DNA of 64,000 nt from Triops longicaudatus (taxonomy: Eukaryota > Arthropoda > Branchiopoda > Notostraca > Triopsidae): NCBI GenBank assembly GCA_022885665.1, contig JAGQDJ010000202.1, forward strand, positions 1,116,001 through 1,180,000. Reading direction: 5' to 3'. Shown here in pieces: positions 1-10,649 of the stretch. Both the position numbers and the translations under genes were made by a program. A model generated the notes under the pieces. The model saw only the letters and a list, made by a program, of their open reading frames with translations, was not told the origin of the DNA and did not search any database. How positions within the stretch are numbered: the stretch's first letter is position 1; every line of letters starts with the position of its first letter.

Positions 1-185
1 TAATCTGTCTTTATGATTTTCACCCGGGAAAAATCGTTATGATGAGACTTTATTCGATTGATAATACTGTGATTTTTCGATTAGTCTTTCTGACCGATTC
101 TAAAAATAAGCACGGGGCGACTCTTTTATTTCCGGAAGACGAATGTTGAGACCCTTTTTCTAAACATTTTCCATTTCGATGGCAG

Positions 186-2719
186 GGAAATCGAGCGGAG
201 AGACTGGGAACCATAAATTGGGAAAGTTACCGAATGGAGATGTTCGGGAAGGTGCCGCTGCCAAATTAGCTTCAGAGCTACCAGACGATGAACTTGCGTC
301 AGCACAGGATAAACTCGGTATGAGTTCTTTTTTACTATTGTTTTGCAGTGGTTCGTGATTTAATATAACTAGCTTTGCCGTCAAGTGTTAGCCTTTGATC
401 TGACCAATTTTTTTTCTCGTATTCTGCTTTTTCCTGTGCAGTCTTGAATGGAATAGCATCGTCAGACTCAAGCACGGGCAGTTTGTCGCCGTCCAATTCT
501 AATTCCAAAACGAAGAACGCAGTCAACGATGGAAAGTACCAGCCTGTGCCTCAAGTTGCGGCCGAAGTTTTACGAACGGCGTTAGAAAGGCATTCCCGTG
601 GCTTTATGTCTCCACTCCTGTACCAAATCTTGACTCAAGTGAGATTTTGTGACGCGTTCTGTGTGGTGCTTTCTTTTTCATCCTTTTACCTTTTATAACT
701 TTTGGCTGAGAATAATTTCCTGAACCCAGACAAATAGACAATTAGTGTTAGGGGTGTACTAATCTGTATTGAAAATTGTAGGGAGAAATTCGTTTAAGCG
801 TTTGTTTGGAGGATCAAGCGCACCGTGAAGTGCCCAATATCCAGTTGTTTTATCGACCCGTTCGACAGATGGTGTATGCCATTTTATTTAACCTCCATCA
901 CCATACTTATTTAGCTGACAAAGAAAAGGAAGCTGGAGGTAATTTTGCTTAATTCTCCTTTTTTGTAGTTTGCACAGTATGTCTTGGGATATGCTTAATG
1001 ATTGCGAATTATCTTTGTTTTATCTAGGAACTGCTAATGTACCTGATATTAAAGTGCGAGAGTGGGTGTGGACTTCCGCTAATCCGTACCGTCATCCCGA
1101 TGTAGTTCCTGCGCTTCCAGTAGGCTGGCCAGTACCAACTGTACAAAGACTCTGGTTTGGCACGTCTTTGGAAGATAAGAAACGACGGTTAAGAGCCTTT
1201 TTGTCTTGTCTGCATTCGGATAGTCCTTTAATGCTCAATACTGAGTTTGTTCCCCAGCATTTGTTGGTCTTAGCCTGCGTGCTGAGGTACGTGTCCTTTT
1301 TCAAGCAGTTAGTCTTTCCAGTTTTTTTTACTTGAAGAAAAATTTTTGTTGGATATCGAAAATTGTAGTTAAACTAATTTTCTTCTTTAGATATATTATG
1401 TCTTCTTCTATGGGTTGTTTGCTGCAAAAGCATGAGCTCGATGCCTTTATTGTGCAAGCCTTCTCGCCAGAATTGACCAGTGTCAACTTCCTTCAAGATT
1501 TGCAGGTAAATGCACGAATTGTAAACCCGCGAGTTGAAACAGAGAATGGAAATTCAATAAATTGTGGTGCGAGAAAGCGTGTCTTTTAAATCCACGTTTC
1601 AGATTTATTATTATTATTTATTTAACAGCTGCCCAAGTTGAGCGCAAGAGGAGTTCAGCTCGCCAGTTTGTTCATGGAAGGCGTGGAGACAGCGTTGTTG
1701 GTTAATGATGCATGTGGCTCTCCAATTCCATGGGTCATGACCAGTCCTTGGCTATTTTTCGATGGCAAACTTTTCCATGCCAAGCTTTTCCGGGCCAGTA
1801 ATGCTAAAGACGTGTATGATTTGTGTGACCATCGACCGGAAATGGTTTTTAAAGTCGAACGTCTTCGAAAAGCCGTCTTGGAAGGACTTAATCCTAGGGT
1901 TCCTCCTGCGTTCCCTCCAATCCCTCCTTGTAAGTTTATGTTTATTAATTGAAGAGTCGACACTTCTTACAAAAACTAAAAATTGGCTCTTCGAAAGGTT
2001 GTTAAAGAAAATGCTAACAGAATTACTTCTTTATTTAGATATGGCTCCAGTGGGCCAAGTGATGCTGCGTAGAGGTGTTTCTGGTTAGTGTCCTTCTTAT
2101 TGATTTCGAAATAAAATGAGGCATTACATATTAATGAGTTAAGTTTGCAAAGCCAGTTAAACTAATGTAATTGGATTTGTTGTAGCGAATCGACGAGGAT
2201 TGATGGCACGAGGAGGGCATTTGGAAGTGGGTGGAGTCGTTGTGGGCTCATGGGGAGCGAACTATGGCCGAGGGCGTGGACCTCCGTCTCAGTTCTTGTA
2301 CGGTGTCAATTCGAAAGGCAGAGGAGGAAGCGCGGCTGCGGGCCACCGAGGACGAGGGGCCTGGAGAGGGAAGAAAGGTGGAAACGTAAGCTTTGTTTTA
2401 TTTCCTGTTTATTTGTTCGCCTTATGTCCTGCAGTTTACTATACAACGCACTTTTCAGAGTATCTAATCTTTTGTTTTTGTAGGAAAGCAAGGCCGATAA
2501 AACTGTTGAAAAGAAGCAAGAGCCGACAAATCAAACGTAAGTTTGCGTTCTGGTGTGATACCGAGGAATATGAAGAGTCAAAGCGTCACCGACGTTAAAT
2601 ATTTAACTTTCGCTAATTTGTCGTATTTTATTGCTAGTGCTGAGGAAGAAACCCCGGCTTCTAGTCCATCCACGAGTGAAAACCCGCAATCTGGTGCAAC
2701 TGCTGGAAAGGAAAATTAA
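186..2719 (+). CDS. FAM120 family protein (constitutive coactivator of PPAR-gamma-like), 3' part
   Basis: Ten exons join in frame: 186-317, 442-638, 782-938, 1028-1286, 1391-1505, 1629-1929, 2039-2083, 2186-2385, 2484-2536, 2638-2719. They give 512 residues ending in TAA at 2717. The family match is seen in blocks such as GFMSPLLYQILTQ, VQRLWFGTSLEDKKRRLRAF, LVLACVLRYIMSS, GVQLASLFMEGVETAL and NDACGSPIPW. The C-terminus carries LEVGGVVVGSW followed by an RG/GR-rich tail (GRGRGPPS, GHRGRGAWRGKKGG), as in human FAM120A. Known family members have an XPG/FEN-like N-terminal domain and act as RNA-binding scaffolds near Src-family kinase signalling. That N-terminal domain is not here and should lie upstream of the window, because the first exon starts in phase 2 behind a TTTCGATGGCAG acceptor. 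An ATG at 179 is in frame, so an internal start there cannot be excluded. Introns are mostly 55-145 nt. Identity is secure; the exact FAM120 paralogue is not. Confidence 0.88.
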
Positions 2720-4829
2720 CCAAACTGGCGAAAGTTTGCAAAGTTTTTCGCTTACTATGGTGATGAAAAACTCGAGGATGAAACTGATAATGATGTGAGC
2801 CTAGGCGAAAAGTGATGTGCTAACTGTGATGATGTTGAGGGATTTGAATTACTGGAAAGAATGAGCGAGACTGAAGCCCTAGCGAGACTTGAGCAACGCT
2901 TCGGAACCTTGATTATGAAACAAAAGGGCCCACATTCATCTCCCTCTACGTTCATTTCTCTTCCAAAGGAGTTGAACGAACGAAGATGAAGAAAAAGACT
3001 ATCTAATAATCCTCTCCCAGAGACGTTATTTTTTCTACATTGTTGACTCGTTGAAAACGGAGCTTGTGACCTGTTGTCAATCTCAGCCACGCCCTTTTTT
3101 GCATGAGAAGAAAGGGAACCATTGGGTTGGGAAGATAAACCTTTTGCGGTGTAAGAACGGAAGAACACGGAGCAGCACAGGCTAGGACCCCTCCCATCCT
3201 CCTTCCACATTTTCCAACCCCTTCAAAAGATGTTCAGCTTAAAAGAAAAGGGAAAAGAAAGACTTGAAATCACAACCAAACCTGATGGAACAACAAATGT
3301 AGAACGCAAAGGACGCGAATTCCTGTCTCAAGGAATTTCGTATAATTTTTTGAGGAAAAAATCATAAACTCTGGAGTTTTTTCAACAAAGCTACCTAGAC
3401 TTGATTTTTTAAACGTTTGAAACCAGCAGATGAGGTTTTAATACCAATAATTCAATCTGTCGTCAAAACATAGTGTTTGATATCAATAACCTTTTGTTTA
3501 GGATAACGTTTTTCGTAGTAGCACTGTCAAATTTAAATTGTTATTGAAGCGTTAAAAAAAACACGAAAAACTGATTAAAAAAAGAAAGAAAATTTACAGA
3601 AATCTTCACTAAAAGAAAGATTTAGGTGTGTGGGGAGTTTTTCACATTTTTTCCATTATTGCGTTTTCTGCCTGGAATAATTCTTCATTGTTTAAAAATG
3701 TTCTGTCGTCCCTCCCCTTATTCCAGCGATTTAAAGGAACCTTTGGATTAATTTTTGAATTAACGCAAACACAATCTCGTACGGGAACGTGTTCATCTTT
3801 TTGAATTGTTTAGGGTTGCATTTTGCCACGATTATAAAGTCTATCAAGAGTATTTGCATGTCCATTAACGATATCTCTTGAAATATTCTTTCTTTGGTAA
3901 GATTTAAGTTTTTCTTTTTTGTTTAGTTTTGCTTGGAAAGTAGTAACTATTTGGAAAGAAGACTAGAAACCCATGCTTTTTCATGGTTTGGGGTGCCATT
4001 TAATAACTTTCACAGTTTTCCGATTCGTGGCCTGATTACGGAAGCATTTTTTTTAGAATTTCAGTTTGTTTTGGTGGACAAAACTTAGGGTCGCCGTTTC
4101 TTTCGGATTGCAGTTTATTTTTATGTTTGAACGTAGTTATCCCCCCTTAATTTTTCAGTTTTAACGAGAGAAAAATATTCCGTAACACTTTGGCTTTGGT
4201 ATTTCCCATTTAACGAAACGCATGATGAATTTAATCAATATGAAAAAATCAGTGGTCTAAAGGAAAATCCCAGTTTTTCCCTTCTGCTGTTTCCTGTTCG
4301 CAAAAATTAATGATAATGGATCGGTCAGAAACTGTTCTGTAAAAGGGTCAGACCATGTGTGAAATGGTCCTTTTGTTGCCTGGCCTGTTCTGCACGTGTA
4401 GTAAAGGAAATACAAGAAGCAAAGCCCAAATTGTCTCGAAAATTATAGAACTTTGCAAAATGTGCGAAAAGCAGTGAATGAAATATTGAATTCCATTGTG
4501 CAATTCGTTTTATTTCTATCAAAACCGGGTACGCGTTCGTCCTCAGAGTACTTACGATAGAGCACTAACAAGGCATGTAAAATCTGAACCACGATACCAA
4601 CAACTCTACGGAGAATTGCCTTAACTATCGACTTTTCAGCGTTACTGGACCTGTTACACGCGGTACACTAATCTAAAGGCGTCAAGCGGATAACTAGACT
4701 TGGTCTCCTCTTGAACTCAGGGGCGTTTTGTGCGGGAACGATGAGAAAAATTCTAGTACGTAAAAGATTCGTGCTATTTTAATAAAGTGTATTACAATCA
4801 CAAGGTTCAAGAATTAGAGTTTTAACGCT
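2720..4829. other. intergenic, no gene seen
   Basis: AT-rich sequence after the FAM120 stop. Short open frames on both strands show no splice logic or recognisable domain. It should hold the FAM120 3' UTR, but no canonical AATAAA stands out close to the stop. The right part may belong to the 3' flank of the Tigger-derived element. Confidence 0.5.
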
Positions 4830-6410
4830 TTATTTGAATAAATCCATCAATGACTCTTGTTTGGCAGAAACGTATCTTTTCATAGCTGACATGTCTCGCA
4901 ATCTCCTTAACATTAGTAGCTGTGCCGCATTGCACTCGTCTTGCTGTTCACACCATTTCATGGCGGTTTCAAAGCTTTCACAAGCTTCGGCATGGGATGG
5001 TATCGGCTCTTCACTATCCACTCTGATCGGCTCATCATCGTCATCTTCATTCCTGTTGTCTTTCAGACTGGCAACGATTTCCTCGTCTGATAAGATCCGC
5101 AAACCGTAATCGTCCGCATCACTTTTCATCCACTCATGCACTTCTTCTATCATGCAATCGGAACACCCCGGAATTTGGGTAACAATTTCCAGCAGCTCAG
5201 TGCCATTGTCATGTGGAGCAGGAGCTTCCAATGAAGTTCCAAAGATTTGCCCCCAAGCTTTGTCGAAAGTCTCCGCATCTATGGAACCCCACGAGTCGGC
5301 CAGCAGATACGCACATTCTTTCAAAGTAAAATTTTTATGATAATTTAAAACTTGATTTTCGTTGCCTTCACAAAGTAAAAGTCTTCGTAACAACTGTTTT
5401 CTATAAATGTTTTTCAGCGTTTTAATAATCCCCTGATCCATCGGCTGCAAGGAGCTTGTGGTATTTTTGGGAAGAACCAAAGCTTTGAAGTTGCCATTTT
5501 CGCGCTCCAGGATTTCAGCACAACCATGTGACGGACTGCTTTCCAAAATTAGCAAAACCTTGCCCACTTTGCCTGTACTTTCTTGGTACTTTTTGACTTC
5601 GGGAACAAATTCTCTATCGTACCATTCCATGAACAAATTGGGCGTAATGGAAGCTTTGGATTGGTTCATACAAATCACTGGTAAGTTTTTCACGTTTTTT
5701 AGAGACCTGACGCACTTTGGCTTTCCGACAAGGAGCAAATTGAGTCGGCTTTTGCCGCTGGAATTAGCGCAGGCTAAGACTGTGATGCGGTCTTTATTCA
5801 TTTGACTGCAACTTGCGGCGGATTTGCGTTTCGACACGAAAGTTTTCTGCGGCAATGCTTTCCAGTAGAGACTCGTTTCACGGGCGTTGTAGATTAAATC
5901 GGGATCGTATGTTTCGATTTCAAATGAAGACGACAAATCAGTCATGAAAGTCTCGTTGTTTTTCAAAACAGTTGTTTGCGTCTCGCGCTTTACGTCGGAC
6001 CCTCCTATGCCGTGCCGGCCTTTGAAATTGCGAAGCCATCCAGCGCTGGCTTTGAAATCACTCGGGCCACCTAATTCTTTGTTGAATAGACGGGCTTTCT
6101 CGCACAACGCCGGGCCGGTGACTTGTTGGCCGGCAGATTTTTGCTGTAGGTACCATTTGTACAGTGCTTTTTCCACTTGAACGTTTTCTGCCCTCTTCAT
6201 AGTTTTCCGGTTAGGACTGCCTTCTTCACTTTCAAGCACAGAGACGTAGAGCTGAATAGATTCGCAGCTCTTTTTTATGCCGGATATTGTGGCTGGGCCT
6301 ACGCCGTACATTTTGGCAATCTCTTTCCCAGGTTGACCTTGCTTCAACATGTTGATAATTTGGAGTTTGTCTGCCATCGTCAGAACGATACGCTTTCGTT
6401 TACTTAACAT
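4830..6410 (-). CDS. Tigger/pogo-type (CENP-B family) transposase-derived protein, DDE triad degraded
   Basis: One uninterrupted 526-codon frame. Residues 1-55 form a CENP-B/Psq-type helix-turn-helix (KRIVLTMADKLQIINMLKQG, then IAKMYGVGPATISGIKK). Residues 75-137 form a Tc5/CENP-B-type second HTH (ALYKWYLQQ...WLRNFKGRHGI). Residues 165-370 are the DDE_1 superfamily domain (RITVLACANSSGKSRLNLLL, KNLPVICMNQSKASIT, LQPMDQGIIKTLK). The family's first catalytic Asp, in NADETGLYW, is Arg here (NARETSLYW, residue 177). The second, in LLLDNAPSH, is Glu (LLILESSPSH, residue 290). The third is kept (D325). The C-terminal third is acidic. This is intronless, unlike its neighbours, as expected for a transposon ORF. 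The open frame with lost catalysis fits either a recently dead copy or a domesticated DNA-binding protein like the TIGD, JRK and CENP-B genes. The start is the first ATG, just before the HTH. Confidence 0.9.
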   Translation of the reverse strand: MLSKRKRIVLTMADKLQIINMLKQGQPGKEIAKMYGVGPATISGIKKSCESIQLYVSVLESEEGSPNRKTMKRAENVQVEKALYKWYLQQKSAGQQVTGPALCEKARLFNKELGGPSDFKASAGWLRNFKGRHGIGGSDVKRETQTTVLKNNETFMTDLSSSFEIETYDPDLIYNARETSLYWKALPQKTFVSKRKSAASCSQMNKDRITVLACANSSGKSRLNLLLVGKPKCVRSLKNVKNLPVICMNQSKASITPNLFMEWYDREFVPEVKKYQESTGKVGKVLLILESSPSHGCAEILERENGNFKALVLPKNTTSSLQPMDQGIIKTLKNIYRKQLLRRLLLCEGNENQVLNYHKNFTLKECAYLLADSWGSIDAETFDKAWGQIFGTSLEAPAPHDNGTELLEIVTQIPGCSDCMIEEVHEWMKSDADDYGLRILSDEEIVASLKDNRNEDDDDEPIRVDSEEPIPSHAEACESFETAMKWCEQQDECNAAQLLMLRRLRDMSAMKRYVSAKQESLMDLFK

Positions 6411-7331
6411 TTTTGGATTACGTTTTGAACGGACTCACAACAAGACGGTTTGACAGGCTTCAGTGTAAACACTGACATGTAGCGACACCTATGAACGAAG
6501 TGGAAATAAGTTTCTTTAGGAACGATAGTGTCCTAAAGAGACGGGTACGCCGACGCTGAAAACTACGGGGGTAACAAGGTAAGTAAGCAATTCTTTTGAC
6601 TCGAACTTCAAGTCATATCACTTCAACTACCTTTGCTACGAAGGTCCAAGCAAAGACAGCTGAAGTGGTGACATACTCATTTTTGTTTTTAGCTGCACTG
6701 CGTATAAGCCTTTTTACATACTACCCTGTTATGGGATTTGTGGAGATCACGCAACCCTATTAGCAAAATTGGGAGAAAGGCCTAAAAAACTTAGAGGTTT
6801 TAACATTGGATGATGAGGGATAACATTAAGCTATTGCTGATACGTTCAGTTTTGCATCAGTTTCATTAAAATGTCGCGGCTAATACGACATTGTTATTAG
6901 ACACATCAAATATGTTATACTGTCGAAGTTGCAGCGGTAAACTTGAATTCAGTGACGAAATACTTAGAAGAAAATGAGTGGGAAACGTAGTACTGTTTAA
7001 AGTTTCAAACTATGCTCTCCGAAAATGATGGGGGTACAATTTTGGTGTTGGAATCAGAGGACTATGGTGTAAGAGGCTAAAGAAAAACAATAATAGAACA
7101 ATGCGTGTTGAATAATTAGGCTGAAATTCGCTGTATTGTTACCAATACTACTCTAGCCATTTCAAAATGAGTATTATCCTATTAAGTTTACAAGAATTGC
7201 ACTGCACTAACACCCCAGGAATGTATACAGGTAAATGGTCAATACGATGAGATTCACGTAAAGGAAGGTGGAATTATGCTGTTTCTTCATCCGTTCCAAG
7301 TAGTCGACAGTTGGTGTTTAGCGTTCCGAGT
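6411..7331. other. intergenic, no gene seen
   Basis: No supported coding exon. The 10-mer TTTTCAGCGT occurs near 4635 and, inverted, near 6552, at a spacing that could frame the Tigger ORF. It is too short and too poorly extended to be called a terminal inverted repeat. Confidence 0.4.
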
Positions 7332-7638
7332 TCAACGTCGCTTTTTCTTTTCTTGTTTCCTGCGGTGATGTAAGTTAGGCCTATGGGCAGTAGAAGTAGG
7401 AGTTCCCATTTCAGAACCATTATCTTCGCTGTAATCGTCCTTAACAAAGAAACAGAATAATAGTTTTTCAGATTCTACGTTTATATTTCCTTTATATGCC
7501 TATGAAACGTACTTTTAATGAGCTGTCGTAATCAGTGCCAAAAAGGGCTGCTCCGATTAAAACCAACTGAAAAATGGCTCCCAAGAAAAGCCCATAGCGG
7601 AGGAACGCTTCAAATGGAGTTTCGGCTACGTCAATCAT
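7332..7638 (-). CDS. MANBAL: MANBAL family (UPF0239) small membrane protein
   Basis: Two exons, 7638-7513 and 7439-7332, join across a 73-nt GT-AG intron to give 77 residues ending in TGA. Residues 8-34 contain PFEAFLRYGLFLGAIFQLVL, matching the strongly conserved core of vertebrate MANBAL (LLRYGLFLGAIFQL) and forming the single membrane segment. The C-terminus is basic (HHRRKQEKKKRR), as in the family, and the length is close to the usual 80-85 residues. MANBAL is a conserved single-pass protein of unknown biochemical role. A TTATTTTTGCAG acceptor sits 23 nt before the ATG, so the 5' UTR is probably spliced. The adjacent broken gene on the plus strand starts within about 350 bp, so a shared divergent promoter is possible. 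Confidence 0.85.
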
Positions 7639-7994
7639 GGGAAAGTATAAGATATAGACTGCAAAAATAAAATTGTTTTGTTTTGCCTAAAAGTTTTCGG
7701 CAAAGTATCGAAATATTGTTGATCGATGGAGCTGTAGTTGAAGTAATGACTATCGATATGTAAAGTGAAGTGGCGGGAAATGGGCGAGCTGTTCTCCAAC
7801 ACGCATTTTCATGGTAGTTTGGAATGTATTTTATTATTTACTAATTTTAGAAAAATAAGTAGCTCCCAAAAAAACACGCCCCCAGGTTTTCAATATTTCC
7901 GTGACCTAAATTAAGTCTAAGCTTATATATCTCAAGCCTTGTGAAATAGTAACTAAATACCTTTTTTCCTAGATAACTACTCCGTACGGTGCAG

Positions 7995-8766
7995 AAACGA
8001 TTCGCTGTCGAAAAAAAGTTGCTTTCGTCCGTGAAAGTGCTAAGAAATCTATCTGAATCTACCCAAATCGAAGAAGCTATCGAAAGAGCAATGACAACAC
8101 ATACCAATAGCAATAGAAGCTTGAAGGAGCCATTGAGCGATGCCGGTAGTGACAGTGGCGCCAGTGGCTCCAGCCGAACCAGTATCGAAGAAGAAGTTCG
8201 CGTCTCCGGTTTTTGTGACTGAAAACTCCAACGATTCGATGCCGAAAAGCCGCAGCACGTCACATGTTTAAAAGCTTTTCCAATCTAACGAGGCTGTGGA
8301 ACCTTTCATAAGCAATTGGTTACAATTGACCCCGATTTACTACGTAGAGCAGTGATGCCCAGCCTAGGGCCCGCGGGCCATATCCGGCCCGGGAAGGTGC
8401 CTCATACGGCCCGCTCATTTATACCGCTCATGTATATCACTGCATAATTTCATTTTTAACGTCGGCAGGATTCTGGCGAAACCGGAACATTCAGGCCCGC
8501 GAGATTTTATATCATGTCGCGTGCGGCCCTCGGGTGAAAAAAAGGTTGGGCACCACTGTCTTAGAGCCATTACGAAGAAATGGGACCCTGTAAGTTGAGC
8601 TTCGTCCTACGTTGCACATTTTTAGTATTTTATTTTAATAATTTACTGTACTTTTCAGACAGCGTTGCTGAACTACTTGTACAGAATTATTACACCTGTT
8701 CCGTTTGACGCTTCTGGAGAACAGTATACAAGCATCGAAGGCTACTTAGACAAACTACCCACCTGA
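7995..8766 (+). pseudogene. broken gene of unknown identity, interrupted by a MITE
   Basis: Coding-like sequence is split over two frames. From 7995, behind a possible GGTGCAG acceptor, a frame reads KRFAVEKKLLSSVKVLRNL and then IEEAIERAMTT, up to a TGA at about 8220. A second frame across the same stretch also looks coding (KKKFASPVFVTENSNDS) and stops at about 8272. A third block in the first frame reads FHKQLVTIDPDLLRRA and is cut at 8350 by a hAT-type MITE. On its far side it resumes as ITKKWDP, then crosses a good GTAAGT donor at 8591 and a TTTTCAG acceptor at 8659. It finishes TALLNYLYRIITPVPFDASG...GYLDKLPT-TGA at 8766. An AATAAA lies at about 8816. I do not recognise the protein. Frame changes, missing start and inserted element argue for a pseudogene; a gene that splices around the damage is the alternative. 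Confidence 0.45.
8350..8558. mobile_element. hAT-type MITE, copy 1 (209 bp)
   Basis: Terminal inverted repeats are CAGTGATGCCCAGCCT on the left and the complement of CAGTGGTGCCCAACCT on the right, typical of hAT elements. Flanks of 8 bp, ACGTAGAG and TCTTAGAG, match at 6 of 8 positions, as an aged target duplication would. The body is GC-rich at both ends (GGGCCCGCGGGCC). It shares a long block with the inverted copy at 48730-49051 (for example ACTGCATAATTTCATTTTTA), but lacks about 110 bp found there. No coding capacity. Confidence 0.85.
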
Positions 8767-8854
8767 AAACGCACAAACACGTTCTGGAAAGCTGTCCAAG
8801 TAACTTTTGCCTATGAATAAAAACATTGAAAAATAATGCTCATTATGCCGCTAG

Positions 8855-9196
8855 GAAAGTGGAATTGACATTAGGAAACACACGTGCAAGAGTGTTTTCG
8901 TAGCTGGTGGTGAGCATGCGACCAGGATTTGTACCGAGACTTGAATCCGAGTTATGACGTTTCGCACCAACGAACGTTCAACCGAAGGTAAAAGGAGGTA
9001 AAAGGTAAAATATCCTTTTATTTATCGATTTTATTACTATCATTTTATAAAGGTTCACGCATCTCCGGATCAGTATCATGCGTCGTATATTGGAGCAAGT
9101 GTTCTAGCGAATAGCGAAGAGTTCGAGCAAGCATTGGTGACACAGCAGGAATGGAAAACTTTGGGTCCCAACGTGATTCGCAGATGGAATTTGTAA
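8855..9196 (+). pseudogene. actin-related protein, C-terminal fragment with frameshift and stop
   Basis: Two exon-like blocks, 8855-8987 and 9053-9196, are separated by a 65-nt GT-AG intron. The first reads SGIDIRKHTCKSVFVAGG, matching the actin-family IDIRK...N(V/I)VLxGG block. It then shifts frame to SMRPGFVPRLESEL, meets a TGA near 8954 and continues RFAPTNVQPK. The second reads VHASPDQYHASYIGASVLA, then EEFEQALVTQQEWKTLGP, the conserved actin-fold C-terminus (A-W-x-GGS-x-LAS ... T-x-x-EW/Y). SMxPGF resembles ARP10 and the rest could also be ARP4-like, so I do not assign a class. The N-terminal two thirds, including the nucleotide-binding loops, are absent. The frameshift plus internal stop make a pseudogene most likely; a sequencing error at two sites is the alternative. 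Confidence 0.6.
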
Positions 9197-9883
9197 TTAA
9201 TTCATGTTTATGTGTATGATTTCTATGTCCCTTGCCTAAAGTGGTCTTATTGCCTCTCGTTATATTATTTCTAAGAATGTAAAATTGCGTGTGTTTTTGT
9301 TAAAGCGAATCAAAACGTGATACACAACATTTATGTCAAAATTGCGCGTGATTATTATATTTTACCTTCTTTCATCGTGAAAATACTTTATTTCAGACCA
9401 GTCGAGATGTATAAAAAGATTTTTCGGCTATGAGGTCGTCAGAACTTTCAAAAATACTATTAGGTATTTGTGCATTGGGGTGCGTGAAAAAGTACCACGA
9501 TTTGTTTTACAGAAGAAAAAGTGCTTGTAATAAAATTTCTAGCGAATGAGTCGCGCTTGACAGCGACAAATCCACGGTAGTAATTTTATTTCTGCCAATA
9601 AAAGCGGTTTGTTGTACTGGAACAATTATTATCGTACTTTTATTGGAATTACAAAGATTGTGGTAATTCTGACGTAACCTAATTAACTGACATGTCTGCA
9701 ATTTAGAAATTAAGGAATGCAAATTGTCAGCCTCGACGAGAGGATTCCGAATCTGTAAGAATTATTGCGCTAGCCCTTCAAATAAGCGAGAAAACTGAGC
9801 TTGAATATGAAATTATGCCCTGAGGGCGCCTCAGGAGGCAAAAATTTTGAAATCCCATAAGGAATAACATGGGAAAAAGTGCG
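9197..9883. other. non-coding stretch
   Basis: No supported exon. Near 9819 a short perfect hairpin occurs (CCTGAG, GGCGC, CTCAGG). Otherwise nothing distinctive. Confidence 0.5.
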
Positions 9884-10130
9884 ATGCACGATGCCAGCAT
9901 CATGCTTTTCGAGGTCTCGTTCACCCTTCCCTATCCCCTATCCTGCTTCCCGTGGTACTCTTGGCATTTCCATTTTATTAGGATATACCAGGTATCATAG
10001 AAAGCAGGACAGGGCTTCGTCACAGGCTTTTCCTCTGAAAAACCAAACCTCAGACACGGGGAACCGAACCCACGACCTCACGATCTCAAGTCGAGGACTT
10101 TGACCGTTCGGCCATTACGCCTTACAAGAC
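9884..10130 (-). mobile_element. tRNA-Ser-derived SINE-like element
   Basis: Read on the minus strand, the right end begins GGCGTAATGGCCGAACGG, a class II tRNA-like A box. It continues into an anticodon arm with loop CTTGAGA (anticodon TGA, Ser) and reaches GGGTTCGGTTCCCCG, a B box close to GGTTCGANTCC. The tRNA-like head of about 75 nt has a mismatched acceptor stem, so it is not a functional tRNA gene. It is followed by an unrelated body of about 165 nt. This is the layout of a tRNA-derived SINE. No second copy was seen in the window and no clean poly-A tail or target duplication was found, so family status is inferred. Confidence 0.5.
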
Positions 10131-10230
10131 TGTACACATAGAGAATATAAATCCAATGGGTACGTTTTCGAAATAACAGTTTCCATTAATGGAGTCGTGG
10201 CTTATCTTACTGATTACTTGTTTTAAATAC

Positions 10231-10258
<28 letters not shown>
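10231..10258. repeat. A28 homopolymer
   Basis: Uninterrupted run of 28 A within a gene-poor stretch (10131-10649) that has no other supported feature. It might be a retroposon tail, but no matching element body adjoins it. Confidence 0.9.
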
Positions 10259-10261
<3 letters not shown>

Positions 10262-10649
10262 TTTGTGACCTATGTAACTTGTCACAGATGCTAACTAGTA
10301 CTGTTCCTTGATTATTTCTAGACTTCTTTCTGTCAGGAAGTTTGTTCAAAATAAAGTACTATAGTCAACAATTAAGGTTCAGGCAAATTTCTATGTATTA
10401 CGACGTACAGAACATTTTCAAGTTATTCCAATTGATGAATTTGAAATTACAGGATTTTTATTGCATTCAAAGTATGAGCAATCTCCTTGAATGTCGTCCG
10501 TAAATTGATTTTGAACTTATGAACTCAAAATGTGAAATTAGTGAAATTACGGGCTTCACATGAGCTTGTGACGGAGTGAGGCAGAGTAGCAGGATCGTAG
10601 CTCACTTTTCAGGCATATCCGAATAAACAGCGCCGTATGAATCAAAACA

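Noticed and set aside
4631..6565. TTTTCAGCGT inverted pair as terminal repeats of the Tigger element
   Set aside because: Only 10 bp match, the sequence does not extend into longer TIRs and no TA duplication was found at the edges.
7847..8263. 138-codon minus-strand frame with a hydrophobic stretch
   Set aside because: It is antisense to coding-like plus-strand blocks with good splice sites and runs across an intron-like region; its hydrophobicity comes from the complement of a Ser/Gly/Glu-rich frame.
10080..10130. Functional tRNA-Ser gene
   Set aside because: The A and B boxes and anticodon loop are present, but the acceptor stem does not pair, so it is a derived element.
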